Positions 37,101-52,100 of a stretch of 64,000 bases of DNA are shown one piece after another; the stretch's first letter is position 1, and each line of letters starts with the position of its first letter. The stretch covers positions 13,217,706 to 13,281,705 of the forward strand of contig NC_031781.1 in NCBI RefSeq assembly GCF_001522545.3. Direction: 5' to 3'. A program made the position numbers and the translations under genes. The notes under the pieces are model-generated. The model worked only from the letters and a program-made list of their open reading frames with translations. It did no database searches and was not told the origin of the DNA. This stretch comes from Parus major (taxonomy: Eukaryota > Chordata > Aves > Passeriformes > Paridae).

Positions 37101-40100
37101 TGGGAGCTCTGATGCGATCAGCTGCAATATGGCTAGAATAGGTACTAAAATACAGTCTTCTACTAATTTAGAAAAGACCTGTTTCCAATACAAGATTTAA
37201 TTAGTGAAAACATACAGTATATTCTTATTTTCAATGGACTGAGAAAATACTGATTATGACTGCTTTCCAACACAAAACATTTGATTTTTCAGTCAAACAT
37301 TTCAAGCACTGGTGCTAGTCACTATATTCATTACCACTTGGCATTAATATTGTTTTAAAATGTTAACATCAAATCACATTGAAAGAGACAAATCTGCTTT
37401 AAATACTAATCAGACTTTGGGAAGGAAGACTGTGAGGGCTTTACAAATGCTAGCTGCTGGTCTCAGTGTCTGATCAGTACTCTGAACTGCTCTACAGTTT
37501 GGGGATTTTTTTCTATGGCAGTAACATTAATATAGGAATTTGGGAAAAAGAAAATAAAAGTAGGACACACTTACCCACTCTTTTGCAAACTTTTCAGATG
37601 ATTGGGGACAGAAATAAAGAGGAAAGTGCAAAAGACAGGAAAAAGAACATATGAAGATAAACAATAAATAAACCAAAATCTTTTAAAAAAAGAGACGTAT
37701 GAGAACAGCAGCATCATGCACAGAAACAATAAGCAATGGAAAATGAAATGGGGTCAAAACCTCCTTTTGCTGAAATACCAGAGATCGCTACCTGTAGGAT
37801 TTGGTGGCAGTAAAACAGTGGGAAGGGACCGGATTGTAGCTGACACCTGGCACTCTCTTACGGTTTTATTTGGCTCAGAAGAGGAAGGGAACCGGCTGTC
37901 GACAGGCAGGGCTCAGCCTCGGGGCAGCCACACAGCCCTCACCGGGGCGGCAGGGCCAGGGCAGGGACATGGCACAGCACATCCCAGCCCAAAGCCTGGC
38001 TGGGGGCACTCAGAGCCTCACCTGGACACGAGGACAAACCGGCACCGCCACGCCACAGGCTGCGATCTGCTGGGCCCACGCGGGGGAAAAACATACACGA
38101 ACAAGCAGGTGATACTTGCATTGGCAGCTCCCATTCCCATGTCCTGCTTTGCAGGTCAAGACATACACAAGTCCCTTATGGGATCACAGTTATGATTAAT
38201 GCAGAGCTAGGCCTTATCAGCTCCCAGGATTGACCTGGCCTTTCCCAGTACAGCTGGAATGCAGCTGTGGGGTGACAGGAACCTGTAACAGATTGGTACA
38301 GGCAGAAGCTGCTGATGTGCTTGGCAGACACAGGCACATCTTGGCAGCCAGGACTTCCTAAGGGAAATGGAGAAGGGGCTGTGCATATATTGGGGTGACT
38401 CTCTCATTATGTTTTCCTTCTGCAACTGCATTTTCTGTGTGTGTAAAACTTTGCAAACAAGTATTCAGCTAACTGCTTTCATCAAGTAAGTCATGAGTTT
38501 GAATTCAAACATGACTAGCTATGTGCAAAGCAATTCACTGTGAAATGCACTGACTGATGCATGTTCAATTACAAGCTTGTTTCAAAAGCAAATAAGAGCC
38601 CCAATGGAATAAAACCACAGCTCTGAGAGCAGGAGAGGAGCCTGTGCATGCACCAAGGTGGTGTAGCAGCACCCTGAGCGCTCATTCCCATCGCAGCCGC
38701 AATCCTCAGGGCAGAGTGAGCCCCGGTGCCCCGGCAGTGACCATGCAGGACAGGGCCTGCCCCAGGCAGCCACAGCCATCTGCACCCTGTGCCACCAGTG
38801 CCACAGCCCCAGCTCCCCCTCAGGAAGGGGAGCCTGGGCCAGGACAGGGGCAGAGACGGCGGCGGTTTGGAAAGCGAGCGCCTGGTGCTGCTACAGATGC
38901 CTGGCTCACAAAACCAGCAATTCCAACAGCTCCTTCCACATTCCTCGTGAAAACACTCAAGGTTAAAGATCGCAGAGCTGGTTTGCTTTACCAAGCATAG
39001 CCCCCACTCTCGATCAAGTTCATCATAGCTTTCTATTAGCTCAATTATTACAATCCATAATCAGTGCACTACAATGATTCAACTTGACTTTATGTGATGA
39101 GTATCTTGCCTTGTCATGTAACAGATTGTGTGTATGTTGTATTTCTCTAAGGACCATCTGACCTTAGATATTAAATAGAAACATACTAGACCAACTGAGA
39201 AACATTTAATACATACATTTATCCCCTTAGATGTATTAAAAATTCAGAGGAAAAATAAATATTTAAGATGGTAAAGTATGTTTACCAAATGTTTTAACAG
39301 CTGCCTTTAGAGACAAGGAAATGGAATGAAATGATGGGTGTTTGTTTCACAGGGTAATGCTCGCAAAACGCATTCAAGTGTCTGTAAAGGGAGTGTGGCT
39401 GAAGGTAGTGTGAGAGGGAAGGCCTTTGGGGTGGAAGGGAACCCACAGAGCAAGGTCAAGGAAGGTGTCCAGAGAGTCTCTGCCCACATACAGATTGAAC
39501 TGTCAGAAAAATCAGCAGTTTGTTTCTAACAAAAATGTCATCTCTGGTTAGGTCTGGGCCAAAGGCCCTGCCTGAACTCTGTGGTGGGCAGTGTGAGCCC
39601 TTTTTGCTGCTACTGAACTGTCTGCACAGGGACATGGGCTGCAGGAGCCGTGTGCTGGCTGTGGCACTGATGAATGGTCCCATCAGCGAGTTTCTGTCCC
39701 TCCCTGTCTGTTCATTCCTCCCCTTGCTGACCTGGGCAGCTGCTACACACCAGAGATGGGGGCACAGAGGGACTCAGTGAGGCACAGACACAACTCCTCA
39801 TATTACTGAGAAGGACACAGGCTGGAAACCCAGGTTCCCATGCCTCTGCTGCCTATCTGTCTCATTTTCAGTGGGACTGGAAGAGGTGGGGTGGCATTTT
39901 GTCTTCCCCTCCCAGGTTGCAATGGCAGATCTATATAGGAACTTTTACCCCCCTCAGCCTGACCATCTTGGCATACAGGTTTAGACAGCTTCAAGAAGAG
40001 GAGATGGAGGTAGCCAAAACAGAGAGTGGCACAAGTGAATGGAGGGGGAGGTAGTAACACTAATTAAAAGGAAAAAAAAAGAAAAAGGGAGTGTGTATAA

Positions 40101-43100
40101 AATACTGCAGTCCTAAGTGGTAACCTAAGCACCAGTAATTTATGTCTGCTTTACAGGTCTATTAGTTTAGCTATCTGTTGAAAACCTCAGGTCCCAGCAA
40201 CTGCTGCTTGCCACAGGGGTTCAGCTGTCTCCGAGCTGCTGCACCTAACACCTCTGGAAGTGACCCAGGCAGATTTGCAGCTGACCCCAGCTGCAGCCCA
40301 GGAGCAGCCACACAGCTGCCTGCTCCTCTGTCTCCTGCAGTCTGAGTCAGGCCAAACCTGCAGTGGGACTGATGCTCAGAATTTGGAGGAAACTGTGGCA
40401 ACCAGAGGGCATCCATCACAAGTCAGCATGGAAAGATGCAGGGAGTGCCTGGTGACACAGGCACAGCGCTGATGTTATCAGTCTTGGGCCATCTGAATAC
40501 TTAACCTGACAGTTTAATGAATGCAATGAGCCTCCTCTGTCTTGTGATCTCCAAAATCTTCCTGTCCTCAGGGAGTATAAGGTGCCAGTGCCTCAGTGCC
40601 AGTATAAGGGTCTGATCCTGGTTTGCAGTGGGGAGAATCACAAACATGGACCTTTGCAGCTGATGGGGCACTGCCAAGGTAGATGCTGCAGCAGCTGCAG
40701 GCTGAGGGATTTGGGGAGACAAATGAGTATGAATATGGAACAGAAAATGGTAGAGAAGTTCATGTCCAGGCCTGGACAACAAAAGCCCACTCCAAATCTA
40801 CTCCAGCAGACCTGGAGGACAAGGGAAGACTTGATGGGCAGTATGAAATCTTTTACAAGGTGTGTGTCACAAATAAAATGTCAGAACTGAAATATGTATA
40901 AGAAAAATAAAAAGAACGGCTGAATATGATCCAAACACCACTGACATCAGGGCAGAGAGCCCTGCTACATCCAGTGGCCTTTGGAGCAAGTTCTTTCAGA
41001 GGAACAAATTGAAGTGAACAACTGAAAAAACACAGGAACAACTAGAAATGATTCACTGCAAAATCTGACCATGGAAAGCTGTAGTGAAAAGGCTTATCTA
41101 GGAAATGCTGACAAGCAGCGGACTAGGTGAGCCAAACAGTATTTGTGAATTTATTCTAGACTGGTATATGAATATTTAATTTAGCTTGAAGTCACTTGAG
41201 CAAAATGAACATTCTGATGCATTCAATTCATTCCAATTTGCCATGCCTTTTGAATTCATAGATCAATTCACAGAAACTTCAACCTGCAACTATGGCTTCA
41301 GAAGAAAATAAAAATCAGCAATTAATTAAAACAAGTTTGTTGTTTGGGAACTTGAATCATTATGAATCTCAAATCCAGAATGATCAAGTGTGCTGATTAT
41401 AGCCAGTACTCAAGGAAGGCAAAGCAGCTGGGATTTCAATCTACTTTTGGAAGTTACTTATTTTTGTGGTGTTTTTTTTTTTTTTTCTTCCTTACATGCA
41501 TCACAGCAACAACTTGGCAGTCCTGTTTTCCTTATGTTTGTCTACAGAAAATAGCCATACACAGAAAGTGTGTTGCCGACACCTGGCTCCAAGGTGCAGT
41601 TAATGACTCAATTTATATGGTCATCATGCAACAACCAAGCTTGAGAGATACCGTATGCATACCACAGTCCTTGCAAAAAGCCACTCCTAAGTGACAGGGA
41701 TTCCGAATGTTTCTATTCATTAGATTTGAGAGCAACCCCCTGTACATTCATCTGCACACTCTCTATGGAAGGCTAAATCCACAAACGATACAACGTCTCT
41801 GAAACGAGCACAACAGGAGACAGGAAATTTCATGACATTGCCTTTAAAAGCTGTGAAAGGAAGAACCTGCATTTTTACCTCTTGGCCCATTTCCATACTG
41901 CAAAGCTTTGTAGACTGAGCTTTGGCATCCACCATGACATTAAACATGGTGCATATTGATTGAGGGACTCGGAAATCTGTTGATCGGCTGGTTTTCTGCA
42001 GTTTTACTTCAAATGCAATCCTTGTTCTGTGAAGGAAAGTAGAAAAAGATGTTTCAGTTGCTTTTAAACACACTGAAGCCAATAATAATAATTTGAAACA
42101 ATACTGAGAGGAGTTTGAGACATCAGAAAGCTGAATGCTGCTGGGAGTGCCACAGTGCAATTGTTACAAATGTGTTTTTTCCTAAAAATGATTTTCCTGT
42201 TTAAAAAGAAACCCCCTTTCCAGAACACACACTATTTATAAAGTGTTCAACAGTTTCAGGGAAACTGTGACTCTCTTATGCTTGATAAACGGTGTGATGA
42301 TGTTACAAACAGCAGTGTCAGTGCACACCTTTAATTTGGTTGCATTAGCTGATTGATAACCACAGCCTGCTGCATTAAGGAAGCTCCTATTGCTCCCTGA
42401 TATCAACTACAAATAACAGAAATTCCTTCACTGCTTGACTGAAAGGACACTGCCTTATCATTGCATTTATAGTGATATGATAGTATTTGTTCACTTGAAG
42501 TTCTTCATTATCTTGTAAGTTCACAGAGAACGTTTCCCTGCATCACACAAATTCACCAGAATCTATCTGCAAAGCGTGCACAGGCACAGTCATGTGGACA
42601 CACTTGTATCACACACCTCCCTGTTCTCCTGAGGTTTCACTGAGACCAAATCTGACATCCCTGGCAGGAACAAACCATAATACACCAAAAGCTTTTTTAG
42701 CCCAAACCTACAAAATCTGATCCTGTATCATATTTTAAATAGCAAGGCATTTGTGAGTCTAACACGGGAATGCTTTCCAGTGTGGTGGGCACTGCCTTGC
42801 CTTTCTTCAGAGCTCCTCTTCATATTCCAGAGGTACTTCACTAATCTAACCTAACACAGAACAATTATCTCACCACATAGAATCTGCCAATAAATTAACG
42901 TAGGAGCTTCAATTTAGAAATAACAAATAATATCAGCTGCAGCTCAGGAATAATTTCAAACTTGAACGATCCCCCAAGGGTTATGCAAATGAAAACTCAT
43001 TTATGAATGTGAAGCTCCTGTTTTGGGGATCAGATCTGAGCTGGTATATAGGTCCTTCTGCCTGGATTATTAGTTAACAGGCCTTCCTTGCAAGGGTTGC

Positions 43101-46100
43101 TTTCCTGACAGCCCCGAAATACAACCCAGTGTGGAAGGCGGGGTGGCTCCTCCATGGATTCAACAGTTCAGAGACAGACGCGAAGAAAAATGTTGTGTCA
43201 AACTGAAATTGCTAAAGAAACCTTAGCCAGGCCCTGTTTGCAGGTGATATAAATAGGGAAGGCAGCATATTGGTTTACATCAGCAGTGGCATTTGAACTG
43301 ATTTAATTACCAGTGCCAGATTTAGCCTGGACTCGGGGACTAGAATCTTGATAATTACTGAAAGGACCCAAGGAGACTGGGATTTTCCATCTCCTCATGG
43401 AAAGGAGCATGTTCCTACTTATGCTCACAACCATTATATATAGTTGTACCAATACAAGCTGGGCTAGATTTTTACAGAGGGACAACACATTTGTAGAAAG
43501 GTTGAGGCAAATCAGGGAAAAAAACCACCTGGCTTCCATGCACACAAGCCCTTCTTTAGATGTACCTGGAAATTTGCTTATTTTTCCCAGTTATCTCAGA
43601 TGAGCTAACTTGGTCTGATTTTTAGAGATCATTGCAGCTATAACTGTGCTGTAGGGACAGCAAAGGGGCCTTAGTTCCAAGTGAAAAAAATAAAAAAGAT
43701 AAGTTTTTCTGGTGGTGCTGGAGCAGAGCAGAGAGCAGAGCTCCAGCACTGGGTTTTCTCCTGAAGGACAGCCAGATAACTGGAGAACAACTAAAGCTCA
43801 GTGCTTGTGCCAGACACAGGACCAAAGATGGACTTCTGCAATAAACTGCTTTATGTCAAAGACATTAAATGCAATACATCTCATTGCACTTAAAATGCAC
43901 TGGGGTTTATTTTCCAGAATGGTGAGAGAACAAGCGTTGAGCTGTCTGCCTTCCTGCCTGCATCTCAGGGACTGAACGTGCCTTCCCCTGTGCTGACACT
44001 GCACATCCAAGCTAGTGAGGATTGTACCCAAAATAAATGCCACACTCACACTTGCAGAGTGGCCAGGAAATTATGGTACAGAACAGTCACATCACACACT
44101 GCAGTTAATATTAGTATGTATTGGCTATACTTGGCATCAGTTTTTCCTTTGGTTCATCTCTTTGTCTATGAATTTTGCACAATGAAATACATGGTTCATT
44201 TTTATTTCTTGCCTCGTTACCTCTGATTCAAATGGACATAAATTGCAGTGGAAAAGTTGGAAATTTAACTTCAATATTTTGCTTTCAAAATGACAGCTGC
44301 CAGCATGTCTAAAAGTTGCTTAAAGATATCTCTGTTTTGGAAGATCTGCAGGTAACTATGCTATAATGTGGCTGATGATACAACAGCTTTTCCCAATCAA
44401 CGGCAGACGTGAAACCTGTGTGCCAAGCAACACACTATCCCACTTTTAAAATAATTTTTTCTTGTTTTTTCTTTTCACATATCTGTGCTTGTTAGGTGGG
44501 TGCTGGGATCTTTCTTATAGCTATGCTTTCAGTAGTCAGCACCATCACACCGACCTGTGAAGATGTGGCCTCATGTGTGGCACTGAAAATAAATAATTAC
44601 CTACAAAGCCCAAAAGAATGAGTGATTTATTGTGACTAAGTACTCTCGAGTCTCAGCAGAGAAGTGCCTGCTTGGGAGAGTCCACAATTCACAGCAATGG
44701 GGTGAATTCTAGGTGGAATAGGCTTTGCATCCTGTGAGCTCTTGTGAGAAACATGCCTGTCTTGCTCATGGGCACCTACCTTTTCACACAGGACTCGATC
44801 ATGTCACTCGCCATAAGCTTCAAGCGCTGCTCTAAGTGTTTCCCAAACTCCTCCTCAGGCCAGTGCAAATCCCGAATGAAGGTCTGTAGGGCATCAAGTT
44901 TCCAGAACATATCTTCTGAGGTGCCTGATCCATTGCTGGCAGGGCAAAATGAGAACAAAAGTCAGAAGTGGCATCAGGGTCTTTGCAACCTGATGTGGAG
45001 ACCATTCCTGCAACAAGTGTAAGGCAGACAGCAGTTTCATACACAGGACAACGCTGGCCATCTCCACCATCAGGATTTTGAGTTTTACCATACAGTTGCC
45101 TAATCTACCTTGCTGTCATCACCCACAAAACTTTCCAGACCAGATGAGTAAGACAACATCATGAGTTACACATATTAACGGGAAGAACGTGTGTATGGTA
45201 AAAATCAGCCTTAGTTAATAGCCACATTAATGTATGTGATTATTAAGAATTAAGGCTAGAAATTGTGGGAGAAAATCCTCGATCAATAATAACTGCCATA
45301 CCAGGCTGTATGCAGTTATTAAGATTTAGGGTTTCATGCAATTCTCCCCCCTCCAAATTACATCTTGAGTTTGCCTTGTCCCCCCCAGTGCGGCCCCGTT
45401 TCCAGGTAAGGGACAGTGCTAACAAGTGGTGAGCGAGGACACACTTTATCTCTTGAACAGCTGAAAAAAAATTGGGGTAAGTCAATTGAGCTAAGGGTAC
45501 CTCTTATATCCAGGAGTTTCGGCAGGATTTACTGCTGCACCTTTTTCTTTGCAAAGGCAATTACAGGACAACAAATTTACATTTTTAAAAAATTTATTTT
45601 GCAACAACTTTGGTCTGCCACAAAATTCTCAATTTCTTTCCCAAGCATATATTCTTGTACCCACACCCCTGCCCAGATGGAAGTCTTTAGTCCTGCAGTG
45701 TGTAGCTACACCAGCTCTTTTCACAGTATAATTATATCTCAAACCTCCACTTACAGAATAAAAATACAGGACTGGATTGCACTCTGTTTGTGCAGAGAAA
45801 TTTATGCATCCATAACCCTTTTCTCTCCCTCTCTTCTTCTCCCTCACTTTTTTTTTTTTTTTTTTCAGAACAATTACCAAGGGAGCTTCAAGAGTTTCAA
45901 CCCCCTCCTCGCATACCACTAATGCTAACACAGTAATTTATAAGATATTTAACACACCATGCATTACCACTTGTGCTGACATCATCTATAGAAACAGATG
46001 AGGGAGGGTGTTTCTATTGTGACAGATGCCAGCTGCATTGAGTTAATGCTAGAGGAGCTTGGAACTAATGCAAACAGGGCTACTCCTGGGTGAGAACTCT

Positions 46101-49100
46101 AGTCCCAACATGCCAGAGGGGTCCTGCGGGATCCTGGGCTAGCAGAGTCAACGAGATAAAGAATGAATAGTCTTGGTTGTAGGAAAAACGTATCTGACAC
46201 TAAGCAACAGGTAACATGTCCTTGATGGAGGGGAAGGGGAGTAAAAGGAAACCAGGGAGATGAAAAGATAAAGAATCAGGCATTTGCATTAGCCAGGGGA
46301 CCAGTTTGGACAACAGTTTCACATGTTCATCTACTGACAGTTTTCAGTTCAAACCTGTGCTTGGGTGTAAGCAAGCTTTAACAGTCTAAACCCGGCTTTG
46401 GAAGTGCATGAATTTACATTTTAAGTGATATACTGTGTACAAATACAATAATTGGTATTTACTACAGCAATATTATGACATCCATTTTGTTTCAAAATTT
46501 TTGAAGACTTATTCTCAGTCTTTTTCTCACTTTTGATTAGGGCTCCATCCAAGTAAGCAATATAGTATATTCATTTCCAAAATGCACTCTTCATATTTTG
46601 CTTATGAGCACCACAATTACTCTAATCACGCTGGCAGCTAACAATATACCATTGATGCTCAAGCGTTTTCAGAGGGATTATCCAATTTTCTGTCATTACA
46701 TGATTCTTATCTTTTCAAGGGAAATACCACAAAGCATGCACAGAGCAAGATTAAAACTTTCAAGTACTCTTTACAGACAACTGCCTAAGCTAGCCTTTAA
46801 AATAACTATCTTAGCATGAATATGAGTTGTATGGCTTTGAAACATAAAAAAAACACGCTAATACTTTAAAAGGTTTTAAAATCTATTTAAAAAGATCTCA
46901 CATCAGTGTTTTCTTTACTTTCATTCATTACCAGTGCTCTGCAATCCTGCCTGTGCCAGACTAATGGCAGAGGCCTTCTGGTGGACTCCAGGTGTAGATG
47001 TAATTGAGGGTGTTTCAGTAAAAGTGAACAGGGGATTCTTGGGTGAGTTATTCAGTATTGTCTATTAAGTGAGGGGACAGAGGAAAAGCACCACAGTGCT
47101 GACCGAGACCACCCTATGCCAACCCTAAATAACTCTCTAGGATTTTAGGAGAATGGACAAATGCAGTTCCCATGACAGGACATCCTGGGAGATGAGTTAC
47201 CTCAAATGATGAGATTGGAGCCCACTGTGTACCACCCTCCACACTGCTCAGTGGGAAATCTGCTACAAGAGAACTTGCTGAGGATTTGTGGTGTGTTCCC
47301 CCAGAGCTTCACACCTGCACCCTGGGACACAGACAGGAATCTGGGAGCACAGAGCACAAGGCTCCTACAGAGAAGACTGCTTTGACACTATTTTCCAAGC
47401 CATAATCTAAAACTCACATTGAAAATATCTTTCTTTAGTTGGTCATGGCATTATTTGGGCAGTATTGAAGGCTATGGAGCTTTAATTGCTCTCTGGGGCA
47501 TACCCCAATATGAATAAAACTGTTACAGGGTGCTCCTCTTTCTTGGACTGCTTCATCCAAGTCAAGACAAAAATTACCTGGGAAATGCAGGGCTTGCATT
47601 AAATAACATTTATTTTTAGATCTACATCTGGTCCACAGAAATTGGTTGACTGGCATTGAAATTAGTTCATCTTCTCTTTTGGACAAAACTCTTTGCTGAG
47701 ACACATAATGTCACATTGTGAGTTCTGTGGTTGGTATGTTATTCAGACCATGCCCCATTGTTGACAGCTATTTTATAAAGCAAGATACTAGCTCAAACTC
47801 TCAGTGGGAGTTGAGACAAATTTTCAAGGTTTATACAAAAAAACCCTCAAAATACACATGCCAGAAATTCACTAGTGTCTCATTCAGAAAACATCTAATT
47901 AACTGTATCACTCTTTAAAGTTTTATGTAATGCACAGAAACAAACAATACATATCCATGCCAAGATTACTTTAAATTTAAATGAGATCTAATTTGAACTG
48001 AATACACACTCAGAATCATAAATAGCAGCCATCCATGACGGTGCAGAAAAGCTAGGCATTTGTGGGATGCCTAGTGGGATGTTAACTGGTAGATTTGGTA
48101 CTTTAGGGAGATTCACATTTGGTAGATTCACATTGGGCAGATTACTTGTTAAACTCCTGTGGAAGAAACAGACAGAAAGAAAAAATACCATAACAGTGAC
48201 AATGCCGATGTAGCAGAAGCACATGACACTCAGAAACAAATCTGCAAAGTTCACAGCATGAGGACAGTTAAAAAACTAAAGCAAAACATTTCAGAAAGAA
48301 GCATGGGTATGGAAGCTTAAATGTACTGTGTTTGCAGTCTGCTATAAAATTCAAATTCCTTTAAAAAAAAAAAAAAAGCAAAAAAAAAAAAAGCAAACCA
48401 GAATGAAAAGAAGAATCACAAAGTGCAAATTAACAGAGAACTTAAACACCTGTGAAAATAACTGCACCTTCAAGTCCTGATACCATTTCAAAGTGCAGAG
48501 AGCAGCTTTTCTTCCAAAAAAATCTCTCTTTTAAGGAAGAGTCTCAGTTCTTACATATGCAGGCTTGATTAAAGCGCTATATTAAGAAACCTGCTAAGGG
48601 ACTGGAATATATAATAATTACTACTAATAATAATTAATAATATATAATTTATAATAATATATAATAATTTGAAATAATAGAGTCTGGAATTCCAGCCATA
48701 AGAAATTTTTCTTGCCACCAAGCTCAATGGAGCTGCAGTTTTGCTTCAAAACCTCTCTGTCTTAGACACTCCACAAATACAGACGGGCTAATCTGGAGTG
48801 ATGAAACAGTGAACTACAAGGTTCTTCCTCTGTGAAGACTGCCTTGATCCTCCCTTGCATTCCTGTGTGCAAAAAAAAAGATTGTCCAGCCCCACTATCT
48901 GTGCACTGTGAATGAACTGCACTTTGTAAATAAATCCAGGACTGGTATGTGACTGTCTCATGGCTGGAAGTGGGCCACAAGGTGATCAAGATTTTCAAAG
49001 GTTAATATGAAGCATGTCTACTTGGGCATCATGACTTCAATCAGTATTTTCAGATGTTCAACTGTTATGCAAATAGAGATCTTTAAAAAGTGGACAGCTG

Positions 49101-52100
49101 TATTGATTTAATGCAACATTCACTCCTGGAACAAGGTGTGTGTAACAGCATTGCATGCCCCAAGTTTGGAATCCACCCTGACATATTTCATTGTACCATG
49201 TCTCTAGATGTTGTAATTGGTCTAATTCTGCTTTAGTGAGTATCTCACCACAGTTATATTTGACATGCAAAATAAAAACATCAGGAGATCTGGGAATCAG
49301 CAAGACACAGAACTCAATTACCCAAGTCACTTATTACCTGGCTCTCAGAAGAGAGGCCAGCTCCAGAAAAATGCCTCATTTCTGCCCTCTCCCAGGAACA
49401 CTGACCCACTGGTACTGAACCCACAGGTGGTTTTACAGTCCCATGTGAGGAACAAAACCAGATTCTTTGACACCATTTTCCCCAGATTGTTACTAGGACT
49501 CAGTGAAAATGGAATGAGAAATTCAGGATTTCAGCTTCACCCTGCACTGCTGAAGCTACTGAAAGCTTTTCTATTGATGCACACAGGCACTGCTTCAGCA
49601 TCCAAACTTGCCTGCTCTCAGTGACTGCATCAGGATATGCCACCTTTGGAGGTTTCTCCCATTTCCCTGGATTCAATGAGTTACTTTACTGACACCATTA
49701 TCTGGATTCCTGTGAAACTATCCAATTATACACTATGTCTTTCAAGGCACATTAAAATCTTAGTAATTTCCCTGAGACATATTTGGCACTTCATTTCTTA
49801 TTGCAAGTTTTATATATCAACCCCCAAAGTAATGGAATTGAGCTGCCTGAATAAATGTTTCCTAACGCAACAGACGATGTGAACCACATCTCTGCAAGAG
49901 CTCAGCTTGTCATTGGTGGTGAATGTTAGGGAACAGACTTCATTCTTTGTGAATAAAATCCCTTGCTGTGGAGGAAAATCACAAATCAAAGTTTTTTCTA
50001 GTGAAAAAAAACCCCCACAACTGTGCTCTGATTTCTAATTATTACTATGATTCTTAGTAGATTCAACTTCCTGCTATCTGTGTGTTCCCTTTTTCAGGCA
50101 AACAGGAGAATTCACTATGTCACAAAGCTGCCCATTGTTTCCATTCATACTGTATCTGCTGCTAAGATGATATGACTATTGAATGAGACATATACTACAT
50201 AGTGATTGAGAGAGTGTTAAATCTTCAGAAATGGCAGTGCATGTGGTTAGATACTGATATGGAATAAATAAAGAAATAGCAAGAGGTGGACAACATATAA
50301 ATGTATAAGGAAAAGCAACTTAAATAACTTAGCCAGATGGTAAATACATAAATCAGAGGACCTTTGGTTTTAATATTAAAATTCAAGAAGTGACAGTGTT
50401 ATATTAATAAAAACACTGTATTAATAAAATATGACTTCTAGAGTAAACAGTATACTATATTCACACGGAAACATATTTCTTTTATACAACACACTATTTT
50501 GCTGATGCAAGAATATGTTGCAAGAATAAGTTAGTACTCTTAAAACAAAACAAAACAGCAAAATAATGGAGTATATTATGTTAACATACAGTAACTAATA
50601 TAAAAAAGAATATTCTCCTGAATTGACATGCACAGTTTTTCAGGTTCAACTGATCTAATTATCTGACTAACAGTTGCAGTGAGACCTCTAAAAAATGATT
50701 AATATTACCAACAAATGTTCCATGAAGCCTGCAATTGTTCAGACCATAAAACTACAGGTCCAAGATGAGAAACTGTTTCTAGAAGCCAGCCATGCCTATT
50801 TAATATAGATGGCTAAATATAACCTCAGCCATCAGGCAGGGAATGTGGGCATTTGCATCAACAAGATGAAGGCTGTCTGATTTAAGACGACTCAGCTTCA
50901 GGACTGGATCCTGATACATTTGATGAGAGGCACACACTCTGGAGCTGCACCACTTGTTTTCCTGGTATCTTCTGCTTCAGTCCTGTTGGTGTGTGTGAGC
51001 TGTGGAAATGGCTTTCACCTGGACTGTCTGCTGGGAAATTCTCAGTGCAAACAGGCTGGCAATGTACCCCTGCACAACCTCCCAGTGCTCACGCTGTACC
51101 GCAGTCACACGGAACACGTCCAGTTGCAGCTCCCGCAGAGCTGCCCTAGCAATGAAAGGAGGGCAAAAAAAAATCACAGTATTTTTACTGAGCTGTCTCC
51201 TGGGTTCAGAATAGTGCTGAACGAGACCCTTGGCCACACCTAAAATGCTCAGTTCCTACAGGATGCCTGAAAGGATTTAGTGATGGAAGACGCAAATGCC
51301 TGTCTCTTCCATCACTATAAACACTTGCAACCTCACTGTCGAGGCTGAGCAAATGCTCAAGAGCAAATCTTTTCACAAAAGCCTTGATGTGAAGCAAAGA
51401 GCTTGATAGTGAAGTAGGCAGTCAAATCTGTGCTCTTCCTGTGACTGACACCCAGAATAGTAACAAAAATACTCACTTTCACTACAGCGGTGCTTCTTTT
51501 CAGGGGAAACATTTTTCACTATCATTCTGTAGTTGTACAACCTTATAAAATTATTAGTATAATCATATTGTTCAAGTTCTGACATTTATATTAATGATAC
51601 ATTTACAAATAGTTTGCAAAGGGTTAGTGAGCAATTAATAGATGCTAAAGCCAGGACTACAGAGTGGTAGAGAGAGCGCTGTGTCAATGAGTAATGTCCT
51701 AGTCAAGCCACTGAAACTGGTTGTCATTGCATGAGCTTTAGCATTTGCTCAAAAAGATCTTTCAACACAGACACACACACAGAGACACACACACATACGT
51801 GTCAGCTGGCTGCGAGATAAATCAGCACTCTCCGAGAAGCTAGCATGAAAAAAACCCATTGCAAACCCTACTTTTCCAAGACCTCTCAACTCACCAGAGA
51901 ACAGACCTACTCTGTATCCTGCATACTTGGATGACTGTGCGAAGGACAAGTGTTCCACATTTCTCTGCGTGGATTCATACAAGCGCACCAGCTGCTCTAG
52001 CTATAGGGCACGGACCCCCTGCAAATTCAGCAGCTCTGCAGAGGCAGATTACAGAGCCCTCATGAGCACATAACATCCATGCTTTTCCCCCCTAATTTTT

